From positions 2,396,001-2,460,000 of the forward strand of contig NZ_CP033875.1 in NCBI RefSeq assembly GCF_002742645.2: DNA of 64,000 nt. The letters are read 5' to 3'. The position numbers and the translations under genes are program-made. Under the pieces are notes generated by a model. It was not told where the DNA came from and ran no database searches. It worked only from the letters and a program-made list of their open reading frames with translations. The stretch comes from Caulobacter sp. FWC26. GTDB taxonomy: Bacteria > Pseudomonadota > Alphaproteobacteria > Caulobacterales > Caulobacteraceae. Shown here in pieces: positions 34,972 through 44,563 of the stretch. The first letter of the stretch is position 1, and the number at the start of each line of letters is the position of its first letter.

Positions 34972-35354
34972 CAGGAGAGCTCTTTCGGCGGCCAGACGTC
35001 GTCCCTGACGGCAAAGGTGGGACGGGCGTCGGAGACCCGGACTGTTACGCGTCCGCCGGTCGGCTTCAGAGACGCCACGGCGCTCCACGGAAGGTCGCGG
35101 GCGACATAGCCGTCGCCACGCTTGTAGAGGACCAGCGCGAGTTCTCCGTCCCGCGCGATCAGGCCCGCGCCATCGGAAGCAATCCAGGTGGCCTTGGGAC
35201 GATGATCGGGGAATTCGACATCTAGCAGCGCCTTGGCCGAGGCGGCGTCCAGCGGAGGCGTGGGGCGGGCCACGCCTAGCCAGCGAACGAACGCCACCAG
35301 CAGCGCCACGGCGACGAGTGAGCCGCCCAACTGAATCACTAGCGCCTTGTCCAA
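34971..35354 (-). CDS. Hypothetical single-pass membrane protein
   Basis: 127 residues: an N-terminal transmembrane helix (about residues 7-28, VIQLGGSLVAVALLVAFVRW) and a soluble domain with no motif I know. It overlaps the sterol desaturase start by one base, so the two are co-translated and may work together. Confidence 0.75.
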   Translation of the reverse strand: MDKALVIQLGGSLVAVALLVAFVRWLGVARPTPPLDAASAKALLDVEFPDHRPKATWIASDGAGLIARDGELALVLYKRGDGYVARDLPWSAVASLKPTGGRVTVRVSDARPTFAVRDDVWPPKELS

Positions 35355-35422
35355 GACCGACGCATCCCCCCGTAACTTATTGCCGTTCAGATTGACGACC
35401 GAGGGATCGTCGTCAAGCGCCC

Positions 35423-35454
35423 AAAGAAAATGGCGCGCCCCTAAGGACGCGCCA
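35423..35454 (-). terminator. Terminator of the outer-membrane barrel gene
   Basis: TGGCGCG/CGCGCCA, a perfect 7-bp stem with a 10-base loop, is followed on the minus strand by TTTTCTTT. Confidence 0.75.
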
Positions 35455-35479
35455 CGCTCAGAACCTTGGCGCCCAGGTG

Positions 35480-36013
35480 TTAGAAGTGACGGACGTAGCC
35501 GACAGACACCGTGTTCGAGTTGAGGTCGCTCTTGGTGTACTCGGACTTCGTCCAGTCGGCGCGGATACCGTTCTTGCCATCCAGCTTGTACTCGGCGCCG
35601 ACGCCATAGTTCCAGCTGTCACGGCTGCCGTCGAACTGCGTCGCGGCCGGGTTGTTGGTGCTGAATTTGGTCGTGCCGTAGCCGACCCGGGCGGTCAGAT
35701 CCAGGTTGGGGTTCACGGGAAGATAGCCGACCGCATAGCCCGCGACCTGATGCTGCATCTTCACGCGGGCCGGACCGCCGGGCGTGTAGACCGTGTCGCT
35801 ATCGACGCCGCCAGCGACCTCGCCCTCGACGCCAAAATAAGGCGTAAGCTTGGCGCCGACCCGCCCTTGAATTGCGCCGGTGTCAGCGCCCTTCGTCCGA
35901 GTTTGACCATAGTTCAGCGAACCATAGATGTCAGTCGAGCTCTGGGCCTGTGCGAACATCGGGGCCGCGAGAACCGAACCAGCGACCAGGGTAGCAGCGA
36001 TGAGAGTTTTCAT
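35480..36013 (-). CDS. Small outer-membrane beta-barrel protein
   Basis: 177 residues with a signal peptide (MKTLIAATLVAGSVLAAPMFAQA). The mature part alternates polar and aromatic residues (IYGSLNYGQTRTKG, LTPYFGVEGEVAGG, WNYGVGAEYKLDG) and ends VSVGYVRHF, with the terminal Phe needed for barrel insertion. It resembles the OmpA/OprF-type eight-stranded barrel superfamily. Function unknown. Confidence 0.85.
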   Translation of the reverse strand: MKTLIAATLVAGSVLAAPMFAQAQSSTDIYGSLNYGQTRTKGADTGAIQGRVGAKLTPYFGVEGEVAGGVDSDTVYTPGGPARVKMQHQVAGYAVGYLPVNPNLDLTARVGYGTTKFSTNNPAATQFDGSRDSWNYGVGAEYKLDGKNGIRADWTKSEYTKSDLNSNTVSVGYVRHF

Positions 36014-36251
36014 TCTTGTACTCCAATTCTACACGTACTCTTCAGCCCACTCAGCCATCCCCTGCTAGGCTCATAACGCGGCGACCATGCGGCGGTTCAC
36101 GGTCCCGTTTGGGGCCATTGCGTGTCGATCGCCCGACCGAGGGTGGATGACGAGGCCGCCAACCGTGCTATCTACGGGCTCAAACAAGCGTCAGAACGCG
36201 AACCCGTCTCTCCTTCGAGCGAGGTCCGCGCGCATCATCGGGACCGTCGTC

Positions 36252-37367
36252 TTGCCGCAAGCCGTCATCGCCGCCACGGGGCTGTACACCCCACCCCACA
36301 GCATCTCGAACGCCGAACTGGTCGAGGCCTTCAACACCTTTGTCGAACGCTTCAACGCCGCCAACGCAGAGGCCATCGCGGCCGGCGAGGTGGTTGCGCT
36401 CGCCCCCTCCTCGCCCGAGTTCATTGAGAAAGCTTCGGGCATCAAGTCGCGCTTCGTGATGAACAAGAGCGGGATCGTCGATCCCGAGATCATGCGACCG
36501 ATCATTCCCGAACGTCCGAACGAAGAAATCTCGATCCTCGCCGAAATGGCCGTGGAAGCCGCCAAGCAGGCGATCGAGCGCTGGGGCAAACCGGCGTCCG
36601 AGATCGGCGCGGTGATCTGCGCGGCTTCGAACATGCAGCGCGCCTATCCGGCCATGGCCATCGAGGTCCAGCAGGCGCTGGGCATCGAAGGTTTCGCCTT
36701 CGACATGAACGTCGCCTGCTCGTCGGCGACCTTCGGCATCAAGACCGCCGCCGACTTCGTGACCAGCGGCAGCGCCAAGGCGGTGCTGATGGTCAATCCC
36801 GAGATCTGCTCGGGGCACCTCAACTTCCAGGACCGCGACAGCCACTTCATCTTCGGGGACGTCGCCACGGCCGTGATCATCGAGGACGCCGACCAGGCGC
36901 AGGGCGGCTGGGAGATCGTCGGCACGCGCCTGAAGACCCAGTTCTCGAACAACATCCGCAACAACTTCGGCTTCCTCAATCGCGCCGCGCCCGAGGGGAT
37001 CGGGGCCAAGGACAAGCTCTTCGTCCAGGAAGGCCGCAAGGTGTTCCGCGAGGTGGTGCCGATGGTCAGCGAAATGATCGTCGAACACGCCAGGGACCTG
37101 GGCGTGGACCCGACCGGCCTCAAGCGGCTGTGGCTGCACCAAGCCAATATCAACATGAACGAGATGATCGGTCGCAAGGTGCTGGGTCGGGATCCCGCGC
37201 CGGGCGAGAACGTCATCATTCTGGACGAGTACGCCAACACCAGCTCGGCCGGCTCGATCATCGCCTTCCACTCGGCCAATGACGACTTCGCCGCCGGCGA
37301 GACGGGCCTGATCTGCAGCTTTGGTGCGGGTTATTCGGCGGGCACGGTGTTCGTCCGCAAGCGCTGA
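36252..37367 (+). CDS. Beta-ketoacyl-ACP synthase III family protein
   Basis: A condensing enzyme of 371 residues. The thiolase-fold catalytic triad is visible: Cys in MNVACSSATFGIKTA near residue 155, His in RLWLHQANINMNEM near residue 297, and Asn in EYANTSSAGSI near residue 330. It is longer than E. coli FabH (317). I place the start at TTG 36252, with GGGA upstream, because the sequence there (PQAVIAATGLYTPP) is the conserved family start; ATG 36147 is the alternative. The acyl acceptor is not known. Confidence 0.88.
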   Translation: MPQAVIAATGLYTPPHSISNAELVEAFNTFVERFNAANAEAIAAGEVVALAPSSPEFIEKASGIKSRFVMNKSGIVDPEIMRPIIPERPNEEISILAEMAVEAAKQAIERWGKPASEIGAVICAASNMQRAYPAMAIEVQQALGIEGFAFDMNVACSSATFGIKTAADFVTSGSAKAVLMVNPEICSGHLNFQDRDSHFIFGDVATAVIIEDADQAQGGWEIVGTRLKTQFSNNIRNNFGFLNRAAPEGIGAKDKLFVQEGRKVFREVVPMVSEMIVEHARDLGVDPTGLKRLWLHQANINMNEMIGRKVLGRDPAPGENVIILDEYANTSSAGSIIAFHSANDDFAAGETGLICSFGAGYSAGTVFVRKR

Positions 37368-37476
37368 ACCCGACCCATCGACCACGGCGCGTCCTCGCCG
37401 TGGCAAGGTTCAGGCTAGCGGAGCGCGCGCGCCTGTATAGAAATGCGCGTGACTGTTTCGCCGTAAGGTCCGTTCG

Positions 37477-38262
37477 ATGCGATTCCCTGCCCGCCGCGCC
37501 GTTCTCTCCGGCCTTGGCCTCGCCGTGCTGGCCGCTTGCGGCAAGAAGCCCGATGACGGCGCCAGCGGCTGGGAACGGATCAAGGCCTCCGGCAAGTTGC
37601 GCGTGGGCCTGGAAGGGACGTATCCGCCCTTCAACTTCCAGGACAAGTCCGGTCAGTTGGCCGGATTCGAGGTCGATTTCGCCAAGGCGCTAGCCCAGCA
37701 GCTGGGTCTGAAGGTCGAGTTCAGCCCGGCCCCGTTCGCCGGCCTGCTGGGCTCTCTGGAATCGGGCCGTGTCGACGTGGTGATCAACCAGATCACCATC
37801 ACCCCCGACCGTCAGGCCAAGTACGACTTCTCCGAGCCCTACACCGTCTCGGGCATCCAGATTATCGCGTTGAAGGGCAAACCTGCGCCGACGGGTCCGG
37901 AGGATCTTGCCGGCAAGAAGGTCGGGGTGGGGCTGGGCACGAACTACGAGCAGTGGGTTCGCGCCAATGTTCCCAGCGCGGACGTGCGGACCTATGACGA
38001 CGATCCGACCAAGTACCAGGACCTGCGCGCGGGCCGTATCGACGCGGTACTGAACGATCGTCTTGTCGCCGCCGACTTCGTGAAGACCTCGCCGGAATTC
38101 GTGGCTTCCGGCCAGCCGTTCGCCGCCCAAGGGTCGGGCGTGGCGATGAAAAAGGACCCGGGCCTAAAGATCGTGATCAATCAAGCCATCGACGCCCTGC
38201 GCGCCAACGGCAAGCTCGCCGCGATCTCGCAGCAGTGGTTTGGCATGGACGTCACGCACTAG
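37477..38262 (+). CDS. tcyJ: Cystine ABC transporter, substrate-binding lipoprotein
   Basis: 261 residues; the signal peptide ends in lipobox LAAC (Cys 22). The mature sequence is very close to E. coli TcyJ/FliY: LRVGLEGTYPPFNFQDKSGQ, VDVVINQITIT, KVGVGLGTNYEQWVR and DVRTYDDDPTKYQDL. It captures cystine (or a close analogue) in the periplasm and hands it to the permease encoded three bases downstream. Confidence 0.9.
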   Translation: MRFPARRAVLSGLGLAVLAACGKKPDDGASGWERIKASGKLRVGLEGTYPPFNFQDKSGQLAGFEVDFAKALAQQLGLKVEFSPAPFAGLLGSLESGRVDVVINQITITPDRQAKYDFSEPYTVSGIQIIALKGKPAPTGPEDLAGKKVGVGLGTNYEQWVRANVPSADVRTYDDDPTKYQDLRAGRIDAVLNDRLVAADFVKTSPEFVASGQPFAAQGSGVAMKKDPGLKIVINQAIDALRANGKLAAISQQWFGMDVTH

Positions 38263-38265
38263 CCG

Positions 38266-38925
38266 ATGGACACCAGCCTCGATCTGTTGCGCCAATCCGC
38301 GCCGCTTCTTCTAAAGGGCGCGTCTTACACGATCGTCCTGAGCGTCCTCGGCATGAGCATCGGGGTCGTTCTGGGCTTCGGGCTCGCCCTGATGCGCCTG
38401 TCGCGGTCGGCGCTGCTGAGATGGCCGGCGGGCGTCTATGTGTCGGCGTTTCGCGGCACACCCCTGCTGGTGCAACTGTTCCTGATCTATTACGGCCTGC
38501 CGCAATTTGGCCTGGAGATGCCGCCGCTGCTGGCGGCGGGCATCGGCTTTTCGCTGAACGTGGCCGCCTATAGTTGCGAGATCCTGCGCAGCGCCTTAGC
38601 CGCTGTCGACAAGGGCCAGTGGGAAGCCGCCAGCGTGCTGGGCATGAGCCGGGGTCAGGCCCTGCGCCGTGTGATCCTGCCCCAGGCGGCCCGCACCGCC
38701 GTCGCGCCGCTTTCCAACAGCTTCATCAGCCTCGTGAAGGACACCTCACTGGCCGCGACCATCCAGGTGCCCGAGTTGTTCCGCCAGGCGCAGTTGATCA
38801 CCGCCCGAACCTACGAGATCTTCACGATGTATCTGGCTGCGGCGGCGATCTACTGGATCCTGTCCACGATGCTGGCGGCCGTGCAGACTCGCCTCGAACG
38901 TCGCGCAGCGGAGGGTCGCCGATGA
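38266..38925 (+). CDS. tcyL: Cystine ABC transporter, permease
   Basis: 219 residues with about five membrane helices. The start LLRQSAPLLLKGASYTIVLS and FRGTPLLVQLFLIYYGLPQF are typical of polar amino acid permeases, and the EAA loop is EAASVLGMSRGQALRRVILP near residue 125. It lies between the binding protein and the ATPase and overlaps the latter by four bases (ATGA). Confidence 0.9.
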   Translation: MDTSLDLLRQSAPLLLKGASYTIVLSVLGMSIGVVLGFGLALMRLSRSALLRWPAGVYVSAFRGTPLLVQLFLIYYGLPQFGLEMPPLLAAGIGFSLNVAAYSCEILRSALAAVDKGQWEAASVLGMSRGQALRRVILPQAARTAVAPLSNSFISLVKDTSLAATIQVPELFRQAQLITARTYEIFTMYLAAAAIYWILSTMLAAVQTRLERRAAEGRR

Positions 38926-39662
38926 GCGCGATCGACGCCAAGTCCCTGAAAAAGAGCTTCGGAGACACCCCTGTCCTGGCTGGCGTCGACCTGACCGTCT
39001 CCCCTGGCGAGGTCGTCGCGATCATTGGGCCCAGTGGGTCGGGCAAGAGCACCCTGCTCCGCTGCCTTGCGGGCCTTGAGCCGTTGAACGGCGGCCACCT
39101 GACGATTGCGGGCGTCACCGCCGACGCCAAAGTCGCCCTGGCCAAGACGCTGAACGGTCGAGTCGGGTTTGTCTTTCAGAGCTTCAACCTGTTTCCGCAC
39201 CGGACAGCGCTGGAAAACGTGATCGAAGGTCCGATCGTCGTCCGCAAGCAGCCCCCCGCCCAAGCCCGCGCGAAGGCTTTGGCCCTGCTGGAAAAGGTCG
39301 GATTGTCGGATCGCGCGAACGCCTATCCCGCCGCATTGTCGGGCGGCCAGCAACAGCGCTGCGCCATCGCGCGCGCCCTGGCCATGGATCCCGAAGTCAT
39401 TCTCTTCGACGAGCCCACGTCCGCTCTGGATCCTGAACTGGTGGGCGAGGTGCTGGCGGTTATCCGAGACCTGGCCGTCGAGAAGCGCACCATGGTGATC
39501 GTCACTCACCAGATGGATTTCGCCCGAGACGTGGCCGATCGCACGATTTTCATGGACGGCGGCGTGATCGTCGAGCAAGGACCGTCTCGTCGGCTCCTCG
39601 CATCGCCGCGCGAAGAGCGGACCCGGCGCTTCCTGGCCAGATCGGGCGTTCTCCAGCCATAA
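38922..39662 (+). CDS. tcyN: Cystine ABC transporter, ATP-binding subunit
   Basis: 246 residues. Walker A GPSGSGKST near residue 36, Q-loop FVFQSFNLFPH, signature LSGGQQQR near residue 140, Walker B VILFDEPTSALDP, and the switch His in IVTHQM. It powers uptake with the two preceding genes; the start codon overlaps the permease stop. Confidence 0.92.
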   Translation: MSAIDAKSLKKSFGDTPVLAGVDLTVSPGEVVAIIGPSGSGKSTLLRCLAGLEPLNGGHLTIAGVTADAKVALAKTLNGRVGFVFQSFNLFPHRTALENVIEGPIVVRKQPPAQARAKALALLEKVGLSDRANAYPAALSGGQQQRCAIARALAMDPEVILFDEPTSALDPELVGEVLAVIRDLAVEKRTMVIVTHQMDFARDVADRTIFMDGGVIVEQGPSRRLLASPREERTRRFLARSGVLQP

Positions 39663-39727
39663 TTTGGCCCACGGGACGCGTCACGACCTGACCGTCTACG
39701 CCGGGTGGCTTTTTTGGCGAGGACTGC

Positions 39728-40030
39728 GTGAAGCCTTATATCGAACTCAAGGGCGCCTCGGGCGCCGTCTACCGCTACAAGCTGGCCGAAAACGGCGAGC
39801 CCGGCACAACGATCGCCGGCAACTTCGTCTATGTCGACGCCAAGGGCGCGGTGGTGTTCGCCGGTCAGGCCAACAATCTGGTGGACGCCAAGGCCCGCTG
39901 GTCGGAAGCCTATTCGCGGTATGGGGCCACCTGGCTCTACACCCGACTCAATGTGTCCGGCGCTTCGCGCGCGGAAGAGTATTCCGACCTGGTGATCGCC
40001 CTTCAGCCGGCGATGAATCAGGCGGACTAG
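39728..40030 (+). CDS. Small conserved protein of unknown function
   Basis: 100 residues, cytoplasmic. It starts MKPYIELKGASGAVYRYKLA and has a compact alpha/beta look with LYTRLNVSGASRAEEYSDL near the end. It slightly resembles DUF1508/YegP in its opening strand pattern but lacks the tandem repeat. It lies 65 bases after the transporter and 40 before recG. Confidence 0.75.
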   Translation: MKPYIELKGASGAVYRYKLAENGEPGTTIAGNFVYVDAKGAVVFAGQANNLVDAKARWSEAYSRYGATWLYTRLNVSGASRAEEYSDLVIALQPAMNQAD

Positions 40031-40070
40031 GCTCGCCCGCCGGGCGCCGACGCGGCTATGGTCGCATCGA

Positions 40071-42152
40071 ATGCGCCCGGAGATTCTTTTCCCCCTGTTC
40101 ACCGCCGTGTCCACGCTCAAGGGCGTGGGTCCCAGGGTCGCGCCGCTGGTCGAAAGACTGGCCGGCCCGATCGTGCGCGACGTGTTGTTCACCGCGCCCA
40201 CGGGCCTGATCCGGCGAACCCCGACCACCGTCGATCAGGCCGTCGAGAACCAAGTTCAGACCTTTCTGGTCACGATCGACAGTCATCAGCCGCCGCATCG
40301 CCTGGGACAGCCCTGGAAGATCCGGGCCTGGGACGGAACGGGGTTTCTCACCCTGGTCTGGTTCAAGGGCCACGGGCCGCATCTGGAACGCCAGCACCCT
40401 AAGGGCGCGCGCCGCGCGGTCAGCGGCAAGGTCGAACGCCCTGAAGGCTTCGCCTCCGAACTGCAGATCGCTCACCCGGATTACATCGTCGCCGAGGAGA
40501 AGGCCGGCGGTATTCCGCTGGTCGAAACCGTTTATCCGGCCACCCAGGGCCTGCCTTCCCGAACCTTCCGCAAGTTCGCGCTGGAATCGCTTGAACGCGC
40601 CCCTTCGTTGCCGGAGTGGCAGGACGCCGCTTGGCGCGAACGCGAGAAACTGCCCAGCTGGCGCGAGGCGCTGGCGGCGCTCCACGCGCCCACCGGCGAG
40701 GCCGACCTGTCGCCCCTGGCGCGGCCGCGCCGACGTCTGGCCTATGACGAACTGCTGGCGCACCAACTGGCCTTGGCCCAACGCAAGGCCGCCCGCAGGT
40801 CACATCCCGGCCCGCGCATCCCGGCGGGCCCGCTGGCGGACGCCGCCGAGAAGGCCCTGCCCTTCCGATTGACCGGAGCACAAATCCGCGCCCTCTCCGA
40901 AGTCCGGGGCGATCTGGCGTCCGGCGAACGAATGAGTCGCCTGCTGCAGGGCGATGTGGGCTCGGGCAAGACCGTGGTGGCGATGCTAGCCATGGCCGAC
41001 GCCGCCAGTGCGGGGCTGCAGTCGGCCTTGATGGCTCCGACGGAAATCCTGGCGCGCCAGCACTTCGAGACCATCGCCGCCCCTCTGGAAGCGCTGGGCC
41101 TGTCGGTGATCCTGCTGACGGGCCGAGACAAGGGGACGGCTCGTGCTGGCAAGCTAGCGGGCCTGGCGTCGGGCGCCCACCACATCGCCGTCGGCACCCA
41201 CGCCCTGTTCCAGGACGATGTCGTCTTCCGATCCCTGGCCTTGACCATTATCGACGAGCAGCATCGCTTCGGGGTCAATGAACGCCGTCGCCTGCAAGAC
41301 AAGGGGGACGGGGTCCACCTGCTGGCCATGTCCGCCACGCCGATCCCGCGCACGCTGGAACTGACGGTGTTTGGCGACCTGGACGTGTCCCGGATCGACG
41401 AGAAACCACCGGGACGCACGCCTGTCGCCACCCGCGCCGCGCCGACCTCGCGCGTACCGGAGATCATCGAGCGGCTGCGCGGGGCCATCTCAGGTGGGGC
41501 TCAGTCTTTCTGGATCTGCCCGCTGGTGTCGGAGTCCGAGAAGGTCGATCTACGCGCCGCCGAGGATCGCGCGGCCGACCTGGCCCGCCACTTGCCCGGC
41601 GTGGGCCTCGTCCACGGCCAGATGCCGCCGGCCGAGAAGGACTCGGTCATGCAACGTTTCGTCGACGGCGAGGTAAGTGTGCTGGTGGCGACCACGGTGG
41701 TCGAGGTCGGGGTCAATGTGCCCAACGCCAGCATCATGGTGATCGAGCACGCCGATCGCTTTGGCCTGGCCCAGCTTCACCAACTGCGGGGCCGGGTGGG
41801 CCGAGGGACGCGGGAGAGCGCGTGCGTACTGCTCTACGATCCCCCGCTGTCGGAGGTGGCCCAGCAGCGCCTCGACATCCTGCGTCGCAGCGACGATGGC
41901 TTCGAGATCGCCGAGAAGGACCTGGAGCTGCGTGGCGGCGGCGACCCGCTAGGCCTCAAGCAGAGCGGCTTTCCGGCCTATCGCTTGGCTGACCCCGTGG
42001 CCCACCGCGACCTTATCGCGGTCGCGGCCGACGACGCCCGCCTGATCCTGGCGCGCGATCCCGAGCTCTCCTCGCCACGGGGTCAGGCGCTGCGAACGCT
42101 GCAGGAGTTGTTCGATTGGAAGCCGGCCGCGCCCTTGAACGAGGCCGGCTAA
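40071..42152 (+). CDS. recG: ATP-dependent DNA helicase RecG
   Basis: Branch-migration helicase of 693 residues, standard length; it remodels stalled forks and recombination intermediates. The N-terminal wedge domain contains the family's PLSTLKGVGP-like start (STLKGVGPRVAPLVERL). Walker A GDVGSGKT near residue 304, DEQH box near 398, SATPIPRTL, and late QLRGRVGRG complete the set. Confidence 0.97.
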   Translation: MRPEILFPLFTAVSTLKGVGPRVAPLVERLAGPIVRDVLFTAPTGLIRRTPTTVDQAVENQVQTFLVTIDSHQPPHRLGQPWKIRAWDGTGFLTLVWFKGHGPHLERQHPKGARRAVSGKVERPEGFASELQIAHPDYIVAEEKAGGIPLVETVYPATQGLPSRTFRKFALESLERAPSLPEWQDAAWREREKLPSWREALAALHAPTGEADLSPLARPRRRLAYDELLAHQLALAQRKAARRSHPGPRIPAGPLADAAEKALPFRLTGAQIRALSEVRGDLASGERMSRLLQGDVGSGKTVVAMLAMADAASAGLQSALMAPTEILARQHFETIAAPLEALGLSVILLTGRDKGTARAGKLAGLASGAHHIAVGTHALFQDDVVFRSLALTIIDEQHRFGVNERRRLQDKGDGVHLLAMSATPIPRTLELTVFGDLDVSRIDEKPPGRTPVATRAAPTSRVPEIIERLRGAISGGAQSFWICPLVSESEKVDLRAAEDRAADLARHLPGVGLVHGQMPPAEKDSVMQRFVDGEVSVLVATTVVEVGVNVPNASIMVIEHADRFGLAQLHQLRGRVGRGTRESACVLLYDPPLSEVAQQRLDILRRSDDGFEIAEKDLELRGGGDPLGLKQSGFPAYRLADPVAHRDLIAVAADDARLILARDPELSSPRGQALRTLQELFDWKPAAPLNEAG

Positions 42153-42160
42153 TCGGCTGT

Positions 42161-43105
42161 TCAATGCGCCTGAGCGCCCTTGCGATGATGCCAGAGGTGC
42201 ATGATCCCCGCGAGCACGCCACCGATCGCCAGACCCACGACCGCCGAGCCTAGCGCGAAGGCCAGCCATCCTGCGACCGGCCCCACGATCGGGGCCTGGC
42301 CAGCCCAATGCGAAAGTCCCTCAACCCAGTGCGGGATCGGCGTCAGGTGGAACTTCTCCAGTCCGTGGACGATGATGCCGCCGCCCACCCAGAGCATGGC
42401 CGCCGTGCCGATCAAGGTCAGGGCCTCCATGGTCACCGGCATGGCCTTGACGAGGCCTCGGCCGAAGGCCTGAGCGCCCTTGTTCGGACGGCGAGACAGG
42501 TGAAGACCGATGTCATCCATCTTCACGATCAACGCGACCGCGCCATAAACGCCGATGGTGAGCAGAACGCCGACCAGAGCAAGCGCTGCGGCCTGCATGG
42601 CGAGCCCGAGGTTCGCGACCTCGGCCAGTGCGATGGCCATGATCTCACCCGACAGGATCAGATCGGTGCGGATCGCGCCATCGACCTTCTGCTTCTCCAG
42701 GGCCGGACCGCTGAGCGCGAGCTCCTCGATCGCTTCCCCCTCGGCCTGAGGCGTAAAGGCCTCGAGCACCTTCTCGGTCGCCTCGAAGGCCAGGTAGGCC
42801 CCACCGACCATCAGGATGGGCGTCACCGCCCAGGGGGCGAAGGCCGACAACAACAAGGCGCCCGGCAAAAGGAAAATCAGCTTGTTGCGTAGTGACCCCA
42901 GCGCGATCTTCCAGACGATCGGCAGCTCGCGGTCGGGCGTGAAACCCATCGCGTAACCCGGCGTCACGGCGGCGTCGTCGACCACCACGCCCACCGCCTT
43001 GGTCCCGGCCTTTCCCGCAGCGGCGCCGACGTCGTCCAGCGAGGCGGCGGCGATCTTGGTGATGGCCGCGACATCATCGAGCAGCGCGGCAAGGCCGGAG
43101 GGCAT
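42161..43105 (-). CDS. DUF808/YedI-family membrane protein
   Basis: 314 residues, several membrane helices. It starts MPSGLAALLDDVAAITKIAA at ATG 43105 and has LPIVWKIALGSLRNKLIFLL and APWAVTPILMVGGAYLAFEA, as in E. coli YedI. The open frame runs 126 codons further upstream, but that part is antisense to the phosphotransferase gene. Function unknown. It converges on recG with eight bases between. Confidence 0.9.
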   Translation of the reverse strand: MPSGLAALLDDVAAITKIAAASLDDVGAAAGKAGTKAVGVVVDDAAVTPGYAMGFTPDRELPIVWKIALGSLRNKLIFLLPGALLLSAFAPWAVTPILMVGGAYLAFEATEKVLEAFTPQAEGEAIEELALSGPALEKQKVDGAIRTDLILSGEIMAIALAEVANLGLAMQAAALALVGVLLTIGVYGAVALIVKMDDIGLHLSRRPNKGAQAFGRGLVKAMPVTMEALTLIGTAAMLWVGGGIIVHGLEKFHLTPIPHWVEGLSHWAGQAPIVGPVAGWLAFALGSAVVGLAIGGVLAGIMHLWHHRKGAQAH

Positions 43106-43217
43106 CGGAGATCCTGTGAGAAGCGCTTGAAGGCCTCGTTGCGTAAGGCGCGCCGCGCGTGTCGTAAAGTGCGGAGCCTCTTGCCTGACGCTGGGTGAAG
43201 ACTGGAACGCTGATCTC

Positions 43218-44186
43218 ATGGATGTCGCCACCGCTCTCGATCGCCTCGCGCCGCAGCTTTCACCGTCCGCGACCGGTGTGGTCAACGCGCGCCGTTTGTC
43301 TGGTGGCGCCAGCCTGGAAACCTGGGCCTTCGACCTCAGCGACGGAACGCCCCTGATCCTGCGTCGCAGGCCTGAGGCCGCGCTGCCCCGCGAAACCGCC
43401 CTCCCGCTGGCGTCGGAAGCGGCGCTGATCCGCGCGGCCGAGGCGGCCGGCGCACCGACCCCGACCGTGCTGCGGGTTTGCACGCCCGATGACCAACTGG
43501 GCGAGGCCTATGTCATGCGGCGGCTGGAGGGCGAGACCCTAGGCCGGCGCATCACGCGCGACGAAGCCTTTGCATCAGTCCGGCCCGGCCTGGCGCGACG
43601 CTGCGGCGAGGTTCTGGCGCGGATTCACGCTGCGCCGACGACCGATCTGCCGCCTCTGGCGACGTCGGACGCGCGCGGCGAGCTGGAGCGTTACGAAGCC
43701 ATCTACCGCAGTCTCGAGGCCCGCCGCCCGATTCTGGAGGCCGCCTTCCGTTGGTTGGAAGCGGTCGCGCCGGCGCCCCCCGAACGGCCCGTTCTCGTCC
43801 ACGGGGATTTCCGGAACGGCAATCTGATGATCCACCCCGAGCGCGGTCTCGTGGGCGTGCTCGACTGGGAGCTGGCGCACCTGGGCGATCCCGCCGAAGA
43901 CCTGGGCTGGATCTGCGTCAACTCGTGGAGGTTTGGCGCGTGGCGCAGCCCCGTCGGCGGTTTTGGCGACTATGCCGAGCTGTTGGCCGGCCATGGCGGC
44001 GACATATCGCTGGACCGCGTCCAGTTCTGGCAGGCGCTGGGTTCGCTGAAATGGGCGGTGATGTGCCTGATGATGTACCAGAGCTTCGCAACAGGCGCAG
44101 ACCCCTCGATCGAGCGCGCAATGATTGGCCGCCGGACCAGCGAGGCCGAGATTGACCTGGTGACCCTGATGGAGGGCGCAACGTGA
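43218..44186 (+). CDS. Phosphotransferase (APH/choline kinase-like)
   Basis: 322 residues of the aminoglycoside phosphotransferase fold. The catalytic loop is VLVHGDFRNGNLM near residue 195, and the magnesium site GVLDWELAHLGDPAEDLGW near 215. This subtype is often encoded near acyl-CoA dehydrogenases. It overlaps the next gene by four bases (GTGA), so the two are translated together. Confidence 0.88.
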   Translation: MDVATALDRLAPQLSPSATGVVNARRLSGGASLETWAFDLSDGTPLILRRRPEAALPRETALPLASEAALIRAAEAAGAPTPTVLRVCTPDDQLGEAYVMRRLEGETLGRRITRDEAFASVRPGLARRCGEVLARIHAAPTTDLPPLATSDARGELERYEAIYRSLEARRPILEAAFRWLEAVAPAPPERPVLVHGDFRNGNLMIHPERGLVGVLDWELAHLGDPAEDLGWICVNSWRFGAWRSPVGGFGDYAELLAGHGGDISLDRVQFWQALGSLKWAVMCLMMYQSFATGADPSIERAMIGRRTSEAEIDLVTLMEGAT

Positions 44187-44563
44187 TCAGCCATCCTACC
44201 GCCGCGGAGCTGGCCGCAGGGTTGGCCGCCTTTGCAGCCGAACCCGCCACGCCTGGCGACGCGCGTCATGTCTTTCTCTCGCGTGTCGCCGAGAACGCGC
44301 GGGCGATTCTGGCGCGCGAAGCCGAGCACGGCGCCAGGCTGCAAGCCGAAGCGACCGAACGCCTGGCCGCCCTGCTGGGCCAGACGGGCGACTTCGAAAC
44401 CCTGAACGATCAACTGTGCCAGGCGCTAAGGCAGAGCAAAATGGCGCCGCTGGCCCCGGAGCTGCTGGCTCACCTGCGAGCCACGGCTATCGGCCAGATC
44501 GCTATCGACCAGCCAAGCTATGGCGGGCTAGCCGCCTTGCTCGACGTTAGCGACAGGACTTAG
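44183..44563 (+). CDS. DUF6285-family protein
   Basis: 126 residues, helical, cytoplasmic, starting at GTG 44183. It resembles DUF6285, which recurs next to the phosphotransferase above, so the pair is probably a functional unit. The last 36 bases overlap the end of the convergent DUF3089 gene. Confidence 0.75.
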   Translation: MISHPTAAELAAGLAAFAAEPATPGDARHVFLSRVAENARAILAREAEHGARLQAEATERLAALLGQTGDFETLNDQLCQALRQSKMAPLAPELLAHLRATAIGQIAIDQPSYGGLAALLDVSDRT

